In this document: positions 43,306-51,058 of the stretch, in pieces
Numbering within the stretch: the stretch's first letter is position 1
How the letters are laid out: every line of letters begins with the position of its first letter
Assembly: GCF_000317475.1 (NCBI RefSeq)
Contig: NC_019729.1
Span: forward strand, 7,041,445-7,105,444
DNA: 64,000 nt
From: Oscillatoria nigro-viridis PCC 7112
Lineage (GTDB): Bacteria; Cyanobacteriota; Cyanobacteriia; Cyanobacteriales; Microcoleaceae
Reading direction: 5' to 3'
The notes under the pieces: model-generated
The model's input: only the letters and a program-made list of their open reading frames with translations
Told to the model about the DNA's origin: nothing
Database searches by the model: none
Translations under genes and position numbers: made by a program

Positions 43306-44772
43306 ATGGATGTATTTGTTGACTACTACCAACTTTTAAGTCTCGAACCTGGGTGGGACACGGACAGACTCCGAAAAGCACTAAAAAATGCTTTTCGTGG
43401 CAACCAAGGTCGCATTAATGTTGCTACGGGTAAAAAACGCGAAGAAATTGAACAGCGCCAAGCTTTGATTCCTAAAGCTCAAAAAATACTTCTCGATCCT
43501 GATGCTAAGGCGAAATATGACCAAGAATTAGCTGAGTGGAAACAGACTGCGACTCCCTTTGAGGTAGCAGCCGCAGCAGCTATACCAACCCTGCTAGAAC
43601 TGTGGCAATTAATTGATGATGGACGTTATCGCGATGCAGTAGAAGGTGGGAAAAAGTTAGTTCAACACACGCCCAATGACTATTTAGCTTGGGAAGTATA
43701 CGCCCGTGCCAATTACTATTGTAAAGAGTACAGGACTGCTGTTAGTGCTGCTGAACAAGCGATTCGGTGTAATCCCCAAAAAGCTGAATTGTATGCTGAT
43801 GCTGGTGAATACTTAGCGGCCGATGAGCAATGGGATAAAGCAGTTCTTCAGCTTCATCGAGCTATTCAACTAGAGCCAAATAATTCTGGTTACAAATTAA
43901 ATTTAGCTAGTATCTACATAGGTCATGAAATTTGGGCAGATGCAGAAGCACTGCTCAAGGGAGTATTGAGCCAAGAACCTTCTAATTCAACGGCTCGTTA
44001 TTTCATGGCAATTGTGATTAATGACCGAGCCTCAGAAAGAATTTCGGAAGTGGTTGAACTCGCAAATTCTGGCAAACAAGGACAAGCTCGCAAAATCTTG
44101 AAAGAAATTCAACGAGATTTTGACGAAGCACAAAAACTAGCAGGCAATAATCTTGAACTCTTAGACTTGCTCAGTTCTAATTCTATACAGGTAAGACGGT
44201 GGTTGGGAGTCAATTTTTATTATCGGTTATTTGGCTTTTCACTTGATGGAGTTTTGGCATCTCCTGGATTTGCATTAATGGCTATTGACGGAGGTACTAA
44301 TCAGTTAGCTACTATTGGGGGTGTCATAGTTGCCTTAGCAATTTGGGGCTATTCTTGGGTATGGCTAGCATATAAAAATTGCGGTCAAGACCTCATTAAA
44401 CGTCTATTAGGGATGCAAATTGTCAGTGACGATCAGAGACTTCCCAGCTTAGGTCAGTTAATTACTAGAGCCATCATTAAACCGTTTAATTTCTTTTTAG
44501 CTTACTTGGTATTTGGTCTAATCATTGTGTTTTCCATGTTCGGACATTTGGGACAAATGGGAAGCGGTGTTGCAGCAGCCATTGGTATGACGGTTGGGCT
44601 CATGCTTATAGGGCTCAGAATTTTCTGGGATTTATTTTTTGTCACCAGTAAAGAAGTCATGCCAACATTTTTTGGTTCGGCTTTATTTATGCACGAGAAA
44701 ATCGCACGAACTACAGTGGTAGCTGCCAACAAGAATGATGTGATGAACTTTGGTGAATATCATTGGTTCTAA
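43306..44772 (+). CDS. J-like domain, TPR and RDD membrane protein
   Basis: This is a 488-aa protein started at ATG 43306 with GAGGAG 8 nt before. Residues 1 to about 75 resemble a J domain (DYYQLLSLEPGWDTDRLRKA and LLDPDAKAKYDQEL), but the HPD motif that stimulates Hsp70 is missing. TPR-type helices follow (about 85-260; YAWEVYARANYY, AELYADAGEYLA, NSGYKLNLASIY). The last 190 residues carry an RDD domain with about four membrane helices (RLFGFSLDGVLASPG, LIKRLLGMQIV). It is the first gene of a five-gene cluster that ends with an Hsp70, so it may be the membrane anchor or co-chaperone of the machine. Function inferred from context only. Confidence 0.82.
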   Translation: MDVFVDYYQLLSLEPGWDTDRLRKALKNAFRGNQGRINVATGKKREEIEQRQALIPKAQKILLDPDAKAKYDQELAEWKQTATPFEVAAAAAIPTLLELWQLIDDGRYRDAVEGGKKLVQHTPNDYLAWEVYARANYYCKEYRTAVSAAEQAIRCNPQKAELYADAGEYLAADEQWDKAVLQLHRAIQLEPNNSGYKLNLASIYIGHEIWADAEALLKGVLSQEPSNSTARYFMAIVINDRASERISEVVELANSGKQGQARKILKEIQRDFDEAQKLAGNNLELLDLLSSNSIQVRRWLGVNFYYRLFGFSLDGVLASPGFALMAIDGGTNQLATIGGVIVALAIWGYSWVWLAYKNCGQDLIKRLLGMQIVSDDQRLPSLGQLITRAIIKPFNFFLAYLVFGLIIVFSMFGHLGQMGSGVAAAIGMTVGLMLIGLRIFWDLFFVTSKEVMPTFFGSALFMHEKIARTTVVAANKNDVMNFGEYHWF

Positions 44773-44802
44773 CAGGCATTTTAAGTGTCCCGAACAAAGA
44801 AA

Positions 44803-44831
44803 TGTAGAGATGTTACGCAAACATCTCTACA
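44803..44831. repeat. Perfect 12-bp hairpin between first and second cluster genes
   Basis: TGTAGAGATGTT (44803-44814) pairs with AACATCTCTACA (44820-44831). No T-run follows. It could reduce read-through or protect mRNA ends, or be a dispersed palindrome. Confidence 0.7.
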
Positions 44832-44864
44832 ACTAAAGCAAATTTAAGTACCAACAATAAACTC

Positions 44865-47800
44865 ATGTCAGTATTGGTTTATCGAGTCAAGCATCTACCC
44901 GATTTAGAAAAAACAGAATATCATGCTCGCTACGGTGACGATCCGGCATCGCGGTTATCTGAGATGCAAGGTAATTTTCTATACACCCTGCATAATATTG
45001 CCAATCAATATCCACTGACTTGTAGTTTAGTTTATAGCTATAATCCTGATGAGATAAATCAAGACCGGAAGTTAAATATTTTTGTTAGGGTTAGTTTTGA
45101 TGAAGTTCTGGAAGACCATGACTTAGGACAAATAGCTAAAATTTTTCAAGGATCTTTTTGGCGAGACTTTTACGGCGTTGAACAAGTTAGTAACTCCCAA
45201 GGATTAGATTTAAATTGGGTTGAATTTATTAGTTTTGGAATTAAGCAGGAGGAAAAAATAGAGCCAACCACTCCACCTAGAAAAGACAACGACGGAAAAA
45301 TTATTAGTCCTTCATATTACTATAGTATTCAGCCTTTTGAACCTAATAGCGACAATAGTTTGGTAAGCTTTTTATCTCAACTTGAATCTTATCAAAAGAA
45401 AGTTGTGGTTGAGATTATCATTAAACCAACTATGCTGCAAGAGAGGGAGCAGAAATCAATAGAAACTCTGCTGCGAGGGTTGGAAGTTATCGCATCTTAT
45501 GACTCAGAAACTTCACAATTTTCTGGAGAAAGGAAAGATAAAGCCATTGATCCGATCGCCAAAAGAACGCTCGATATATTTGAGGATTTACGAGAGGCGA
45601 TGCTAAACCGTCGTTTGTATGAATTTTCTCTCAGAGTTTTAGCTGAAGAACAATTCACAGCCAGTCTATTATTGAATGAATTTTGGGTAGAAGCTAGCGA
45701 ACAACCGTTGTATCGAGAAATTGGAATTGGCCAAAAAGATCCGCGATTTGCCAAAGCAATTCAATCCGTTGAACAAGGAATCCTATTCCCTGAAGCAATT
45801 TGGACTGATTACTGGAACTCGGTTGGTGACAATAGTATCTGGTTCAAGTTTAGGCGGCTGCATCGCTTGTTTACAGTGGAGGAAGCGCAGGCTTGTTTTA
45901 AAGTTGTTATTCCGGATTCAGTGGTATTATTTAGCGGCATTCCCAAGGAAACCGATCTAAAATCGACGCATTCTCAAAGGTCTATTTTATTAGGATGGCA
46001 AACTGGAAAATCCCAAAATCAGGCTTTAGTCCCGCTGAACAATTTTAACAAGCACGTTTTTATTTGTGGGGTTCCGGGTTCTGGGAAAACAACAGCAGTC
46101 TTGAATTTGCTATTTCAACTTTGGACAGAACATGGAATTCCTTTTTTGGTAATTGAACCAGCTAAAACCGAGTATCGGGCTATGCTAAGGTGTGCTTATA
46201 AGGAAGAGGAATTAAAAGGCGATCGCAACCCAACTACCAGCCAATATATAAAAGCGAGAAATGTGGAAAAATCTATTGACAAAATGCAATCAGAGTTGTT
46301 AATATATAGCTTGGGGAATGAGAGAGTTTGTCCTTTTAGATTTAATCCTTTTGCTTTTTACGCCAGAACTACTTTAGATGAACACATTTCAACTTTAGAG
46401 GCTTGTTTTAAAGGGGCGTTACCTTTGTTTGGCCCGATGCCTGCTTTACTTGCAGAGGCGATCGAGCAAGTTTACGCAAAACTTGGATGGCAACCCCAAG
46501 ATACGGCAGACTATGGGATAAAGCAACAACGAGAATTTCCCACAATGCAAGAACTCTATCTAGAAATTACAGAAATTTTAGATGCTAAACAATATTCATC
46601 TGATATCAAAAGCGACCTCAAAACCGCTTTAGAAGTCAGAATAGGTGGGTTACTAAGGCGTAGCGTTGGTAGTATGCTAAATACTCGCACCTCAGTTCCC
46701 GATATTGCAACTTTAATGGAACATCCGGTGATTTTGGAGATGGATTCTTTGAATGAGGAGCAAGCTAATTTAATGACAATGTTTATCTTAGCAACCCTGC
46801 GACAATACGCGCGGGTAACACGCAAATCTGGCAGTCCGTTGAAGCATATTACGGTAATTGAGGAAGCGCATAACATTGTGGGAAGTAATCCTCAAGCAAG
46901 CGGAGAGGAGGGCGCGTCTAATCCCAAGGCGGAAGCTACCAAATACATTGTCAAAATGTTGGCAGAAATGCGGGCTTTAGGGGAAGGAATGATTATTGCC
47001 GATCAGTTACCGAGTGCGGTTTCGCCGGAGGTAATTAAAAATACTAACGTGAAATTGGCTCATAGAACTGTATCAGGTGACGATCGAGAAATTCTCCAAC
47101 AGTCCATGCTTTTGACTGCTACTCAATCAGAGGATTTGGCAAGATCCAGTCCGGGGGATGCTTATCTATTTATGGAAGGGACTTACAAACCAGTCCGTAT
47201 TCAGGAACCTAATACTAAGTTAATTTATGGAATTGAGGAACCGCCTACGGATGAGGAGTTAGTAGAGTGTGTGAAAGAGAGAGGGTTTTATCAGGTGGCG
47301 ATCTTCGCTAAAGAATCCTTGCATCGGCAGAAGGTGAGCAAGTATGTGGGGGATGTACAAAATCAGTTAGACAAGCTGACTCAAAAATGTTCGGTAGCGG
47401 TTAACGCCAACAAGTCACTTTTACAATCATTTGCGCTTTCATTTGAAGCTGATATCATTAAACAAGTTACTCTAATGTCCGAAGGACTAGAGGAGTTAGA
47501 ATACAATCTAACTGCTACAATTCATTCTCTCAACACCCAAGTCCAAAGACTTTGGAATTCCTTGCGACTGCAAGGCATATATAGCGATGTTCTGGCTAAC
47601 CAAAATATACAATCTGGTCAGTTGCAGATGCAAATTTTTCAGCAGCAATTGGAGCAAGTCAAGGTTGATTGTCTAGCCAAAATCGACGGTTTACAAAAGT
47701 TTGATGCTGGGCAAGCCAGCCTGCTACAAAAATTGTTCATTCAAGTCAAGGAGTATTTTTACGACTACTCACAACAAGCTGAAAGGCTCAAAGAAAGCAT

Positions 47801-48050
47801 AGAGCAATACATTGCCGAAAGTGCTGCGATCTCGTTTTACGACGCTCTAGAAAATATCAGAATGAATTTTGGCAAGTATTTTGATGAAATAACCGAAATG
47901 ATTGCATATTTGAAAGAAAAAAAATTACCCTATCTCAAGGAGAGAGTGTTAAGACTAGAAGATGAGGTTTATGAAATGAGCGACCAAATCGGTCTACTGA
48001 ATGAAGAAATAAACCGGGCATACCAAGCAAAGTATCAATCTAATCAATGA
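44865..48050 (+). CDS. HerA/FtsK-type ATPase with C-terminal coiled coil
   Basis: This is a 1061-aa protein. The first about 370 residues are a family-specific mixed domain without a motif I know. The ATPase core follows: P-loop GVPGSGKTT at about 401-410, a WTEHGIPFLVIEPAKTEY strand as in HerA/VirB4 proteins, Walker B TVIEEAHNI at about 663, EMRALGEGMIIADQLPS, and a HRTVSGDD region. This places it in the HerA/FtsK/VirB4 group of hexameric DNA or protein pumps. The last about 230 residues are coiled coil (IKQVTLMSEGLEELEYNL, LKERVLRLEDEVYEM), unusual for HerA. No NurA nuclease is adjacent. The gene is 21 bp from the next one (RBS GGGAGAAAG there), so co-translation is likely. It might move DNA or secrete a protein; the context favours the latter only weakly. 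Confidence 0.85.
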   Translation: MSVLVYRVKHLPDLEKTEYHARYGDDPASRLSEMQGNFLYTLHNIANQYPLTCSLVYSYNPDEINQDRKLNIFVRVSFDEVLEDHDLGQIAKIFQGSFWRDFYGVEQVSNSQGLDLNWVEFISFGIKQEEKIEPTTPPRKDNDGKIISPSYYYSIQPFEPNSDNSLVSFLSQLESYQKKVVVEIIIKPTMLQEREQKSIETLLRGLEVIASYDSETSQFSGERKDKAIDPIAKRTLDIFEDLREAMLNRRLYEFSLRVLAEEQFTASLLLNEFWVEASEQPLYREIGIGQKDPRFAKAIQSVEQGILFPEAIWTDYWNSVGDNSIWFKFRRLHRLFTVEEAQACFKVVIPDSVVLFSGIPKETDLKSTHSQRSILLGWQTGKSQNQALVPLNNFNKHVFICGVPGSGKTTAVLNLLFQLWTEHGIPFLVIEPAKTEYRAMLRCAYKEEELKGDRNPTTSQYIKARNVEKSIDKMQSELLIYSLGNERVCPFRFNPFAFYARTTLDEHISTLEACFKGALPLFGPMPALLAEAIEQVYAKLGWQPQDTADYGIKQQREFPTMQELYLEITEILDAKQYSSDIKSDLKTALEVRIGGLLRRSVGSMLNTRTSVPDIATLMEHPVILEMDSLNEEQANLMTMFILATLRQYARVTRKSGSPLKHITVIEEAHNIVGSNPQASGEEGASNPKAEATKYIVKMLAEMRALGEGMIIADQLPSAVSPEVIKNTNVKLAHRTVSGDDREILQQSMLLTATQSEDLARSSPGDAYLFMEGTYKPVRIQEPNTKLIYGIEEPPTDEELVECVKERGFYQVAIFAKESLHRQKVSKYVGDVQNQLDKLTQKCSVAVNANKSLLQSFALSFEADIIKQVTLMSEGLEELEYNLTATIHSLNTQVQRLWNSLRLQGIYSDVLANQNIQSGQLQMQIFQQQLEQVKVDCLAKIDGLQKFDAGQASLLQKLFIQVKEYFYDYSQQAERLKESIEQYIAESAAISFYDALENIRMNFGKYFDEITEMIAYLKEKKLPYLKERVLRLEDEVYEMSDQIGLLNEEINRAYQAKYQSNQ

Positions 48051-48071
48051 TTTCAGTGGGAGAAAGTAAAA

Positions 48072-48617
48072 ATGGGTATCAAGAAGCAGAGCGAGATTAA
48101 AAAAGATATAGCAGGTCTCAAGAAAGAGGGAGACGATGCCAGTGAAAACCTTGAGGCGTTAGCCAAGTTTGCTGAGCGCACAAAAGTGGCGTTTGAAGAA
48201 CTAAAAGGCTCAGCCACAGAAGAGGGAGATAAAGCTAGTGAACGTGCTGTACTGGAAATCCAGGCTAGTATAGAGCGTAAATACAAAGAAGCAGAGGAAT
48301 ATCTTCAGGAAGTTGAGGAAAAACTTGAGGAAAAGCAGGAGGATTTTGAAGGAGCAATTGCCGCAGACCAGCAAGATTTAGAAAAGCTGAAGCCTCTGAG
48401 CAAAGAAGCTAAAGCCGTGGGATCTGATGGGACAGCTATTGAAAAAGCTGAGGAAGCCAAGAAAAGTGAAATCGATTTTCTTAGCGATCAAACGCAAGAC
48501 ATAGAAAAAACCCAAGCTGAACTGGAACAAGAAGCCAAGCTATCCAGGCAGCGGAAGCAAAATGCTCGGTTCAAGCATCAGTCTAGAAATACTCTGGGTG
48601 GAACTGAAAAAAAGTAG
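48072..48617 (+). CDS. Coiled-coil protein, zero-frame product of a probable frameshift gene
   Basis: This is a 181-aa highly charged, almost wholly coiled-coil protein (KKQSEIKKDIAGLKKEG, EAEEYLQEVEEKLEEK). It is cytosolic, with no motif. It ends GGTEKK followed by TAG, directly at an A AAA AAG heptamer. With -1 frameshifting the product would continue for 133 residues (total 314). Without it, this shorter protein is made. The start has GGGAGAAAG 5-6 nt upstream. It is the third gene of the chaperone/HerA cluster. The coiled coil could dock on the coiled-coil tail of the HerA-type ATPase or on the next protein. Confidence 0.75.
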   Translation: MGIKKQSEIKKDIAGLKKEGDDASENLEALAKFAERTKVAFEELKGSATEEGDKASERAVLEIQASIERKYKEAEEYLQEVEEKLEEKQEDFEGAIAADQQDLEKLKPLSKEAKAVGSDGTAIEKAEEAKKSEIDFLSDQTQDIEKTQAELEQEAKLSRQRKQNARFKHQSRNTLGGTEKK

Positions 48618-48679
48618 ATTCCCAGAGACCGGAAATAGACCAATATACTGAAGCAAAGCAATGTCCTCCCGGTCTCTGG
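48608..48679 (+). promoter_or_regulatory. Candidate programmed -1 ribosomal frameshift signal
   Basis: The heptamer A AAA AAG (48608-48614) lies in the zero frame as GAA AAA AAG, and the TAG stop follows at once (48615-48617). After a 7-nt spacer comes a perfect 11-bp stem: CCAGAGACCGG (48622-48632) with CCGGTCTCTGG (48669-48679), loop 36 nt. Slippery motif, spacing and stem are all in the range known for bacterial -1 frameshifting, and the heptamer equals that of E. coli dnaX. Confidence 0.75.
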
Positions 48680-49015
48680 TACAAAGTCAAGGTAGACAAG
48701 TCAGGAAACCCAAATATTTTGTTATCTGAAAACAAAGAAAATATAAGGGATGGCAAGAGTGTGGGTCACGACCATTATTTCAAGAAAAATGGAAAGTGGT
48801 ATGTTCAGATTAAAGCAAGTCAAGACAACCCCTTTGCTGTAGATAAAAAGGGTCATTTATTCGACCGCTCAGGTAATCCAGGTGAGAAAAATATTGAAAA
48901 GAATCTCGAATTCCAAGAGGTAGCTGACTACAACATGGGAGAGCATTTAGATCGGATGTGGGAGCGATTAACAGGAGAACTAAGGAAGGAAGAGTTATGG
49001 CCACCAATTGACTGA
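48614..49015 (+). CDS. -1 frame extension: C-terminal domain of unknown function
   Basis: This frame is open from 48608 and reads VDSQRPEIDQYTEAKQCPPG, then LWYKVKVDKSGNPNILL, GHDHYFKKNGKWYVQIKAS, DKKGHLFDRSGNPGE and ends RLTGELRKEELWPPID. No ATG or GTG with a ribosome binding site opens it, and its coding-like sequence starts at the end of the preceding ORF, so it is best read as the second half of one gene joined by frameshifting. The domain has WY-rich beta-like segments and looks like a compact globular module. I do not recognise it. If the joining is a mutation and not programmed, this would be a broken gene. A TTG at 48719 could in principle start a 98-aa protein. Confidence 0.6.
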   Translation, partial: VDSQRPEIDQYTEAKQCPPGLWYKVKVDKSGNPNILLSENKENIRDGKSVGHDHYFKKNGKWYVQIKASQDNPFAVDKKGHLFDRSGNPGEKNIEKNLEFQEVADYNMGEHLDRMWERLTGELRKEELWPPID

Positions 49016-49096
49016 CTTTCATCTGCGAATTTCTGAATAATAAAATTGCCTTGCTCAGATAAACTTCATTTCAATATTCACTTTTTTGGGAGTTTT

Positions 49097-51022
49097 ATGT
49101 TTTTTGCAGTACTATTCAACAAATACTACGACCAAATATCCTCCGCATTACTACCAGAACATAAAAAGTCTGTGGGTAAAATCCATATCAGGGATATCCA
49201 ACCGTCGGTTGATGCGATCGCTAATTATGGCTTTTCTATTCCTACCCAACACGCACAAAATCTAGTGCAATCTTTTCATAACCGTTATCAAGTAACCTTC
49301 AAGCCTTTGGCATTTCCCGAAGATTCTATAAAAGAAGATGTCAAAAATGAGATACAACCAAAATGGTGTGGTTTCTTTAAAACTTTGACTGTTTTAATCG
49401 ATAACCATGATTTTTATAAAGCGGTTGAAACTATCTTTCAACGTCGCTATCAAGGAATTGTCCATGCTACCGATATTTTAGCTAAAGAAGTTAAATTAGT
49501 TGCAGAAATTGCCAAAACTTATGATGAAGCAGTTAATGTTGGTAATTCTAGAGCTAAATTGCTCAAAGGATTGCAATATTTAGCTGCTGAGAGTCAGTTG
49601 TTAATGTCTCGTTATTACACTCAAATCGAGGGCTTGCGAGATGAGTTCAATCGTTACTCTTTGCAAACGGTTGAAAGTTTGCAACAAGCTAAACAAAGCC
49701 TATCATCAGAAATAGAAAAATTTCTCGGTAAAGAGCGAGCTACTCAATCTGAGTATGCCCAATTTTTTATGGATTATCGCTTGCGAATTACTCAAGAAAT
49801 CGATCCTATTTGCGACCGATTAAAAACTTTTAATTTTAGAGGTCAAGAGTTGCGATCGCGCCTAATCGAACATCTAACAGACTTGCAAGACAGACACCCC
49901 GAACAATTAGAATTAATGCGAGGCGATCTCGATCGGGAGTTTACCTTAGTATGGGATGAATTAAAGCAAATGCAATCAGTAGAGAATGCTGAAAGAAAAG
50001 CACGTGAAGCAATTCAAAGTTTTGCTAATTCGACTCGATTAGAATTTTTTCAAGATGTCGCAGAAGTGAAACAGCAGATAGCTTTAAGAGGTATTAGCGA
50101 CGCCATTAGAGAATCAAATGATTTACTATCTATTCAGCACAATATTGAGTTAATAGAACAGGAACATCATCACCAAGTCAATGATTTAGCTGAAGTAGAG
50201 CGTCAGTATTTAAGCCTCAGAACAGAAACTTTAGATAGTTTAGAATCTCCAGTAAAGTTTACGTTGGAGCAATTAAACTTAGCAAGTCAGGATATTTTTT
50301 TGCCCGTTCAAAATTCTTATCGATTGGTTGTCGAAAAACTAGAAAAATATGGTAGTAATAATGAAGAATTGCTGAACCAGCTAACTACAGATGGTATGTT
50401 ACTAGGAATTAGTGACTTTGGTCAGGCGATCGAAAACCCAGTGCAAGTCTCAATTTCCGTAGATATAGAAAAAATATTTCAGGAAATAGAGCGCAAAATT
50501 ACTGATATTGGTTTAGAGAACCGCATAGGATTTATGCAGGTCTTATTAGATGAAGGAAATACCTTTGATAAACCTGCAATTTTATTCTTCACTCGTCAGA
50601 TCCAAAGGGAACGACCAGAAGTTACAGCTTTATTAGAAGTAACCCAAGAAGGTAAACTGGCATATATCAGAAAATTAGTCTGTATATGTCCGCTTCCCTC
50701 CCATCTCCTCAACAATTTATTAGAGGGTTACAAAACAACGTTTAAGAACAAAAACCGGGAGGTGATGCAACTAATTGCCGATGAATTTCTTGCTAATAAA
50801 CTCAAGCTAGATTTCCAGAGTCATATCGCTCAAGCAATGGTGCAGGCGAAACAACGTCTCCGAAATGTTTATCTGGAAAATCTCAGAGTAGACACTTTAC
50901 AACAAGTCGTCAGTGATGATTTTAAAAACAACATTTTTTTAAAAACAATTGACGAATTGATTATTAAAGCATTGGATGCTGCAACTGGCTTTGAAGAGGA
51001 ATCTGAAGAGCTAAACTGGTAA
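49097..51022 (+). CDS. Large coiled-coil protein of the HerA/Hsp70 cluster
   Basis: This is a 641-aa protein started at ATG 49097 (MFFAVLFNKYYDQI), which has GGGAG 5 nt upstream. It is predominantly helical with long coiled-coil stretches (about 150-350 and 360-460), such as QQAKQSLSSEIEKFLGKE and ERKAREAIQSFANS, and a C-terminal helical region (HLLNNLLEGYKTTF). No P-loop or known domain is visible, so it is not a dynamin despite the overall look. The N-terminal 20 residues are hydrophobic but not a clear signal peptide. It lies 82 bp after the frameshift gene and 36 bp before the Hsp70. It may be a structural partner or client of the Hsp70. Function unknown. Confidence 0.75.
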   Translation: MFFAVLFNKYYDQISSALLPEHKKSVGKIHIRDIQPSVDAIANYGFSIPTQHAQNLVQSFHNRYQVTFKPLAFPEDSIKEDVKNEIQPKWCGFFKTLTVLIDNHDFYKAVETIFQRRYQGIVHATDILAKEVKLVAEIAKTYDEAVNVGNSRAKLLKGLQYLAAESQLLMSRYYTQIEGLRDEFNRYSLQTVESLQQAKQSLSSEIEKFLGKERATQSEYAQFFMDYRLRITQEIDPICDRLKTFNFRGQELRSRLIEHLTDLQDRHPEQLELMRGDLDREFTLVWDELKQMQSVENAERKAREAIQSFANSTRLEFFQDVAEVKQQIALRGISDAIRESNDLLSIQHNIELIEQEHHHQVNDLAEVERQYLSLRTETLDSLESPVKFTLEQLNLASQDIFLPVQNSYRLVVEKLEKYGSNNEELLNQLTTDGMLLGISDFGQAIENPVQVSISVDIEKIFQEIERKITDIGLENRIGFMQVLLDEGNTFDKPAILFFTRQIQRERPEVTALLEVTQEGKLAYIRKLVCICPLPSHLLNNLLEGYKTTFKNKNREVMQLIADEFLANKLKLDFQSHIAQAMVQAKQRLRNVYLENLRVDTLQQVVSDDFKNNIFLKTIDELIIKALDAATGFEEESEELNW

Positions 51023-51058
51023 TTTTTGTCTAATTTATTCTCAATAGGAGGCTATGTG

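Noticed and set aside
44803..44831. Intrinsic terminator inside the HerA/Hsp70 cluster
   Set aside because: The stem is perfect but no T-run follows, so I keep it as a palindrome and do not split the cluster there.
49097..51022. Dynamin-like GTPase
   Set aside because: Overall helical look only; no P-loop or other G motif is present.
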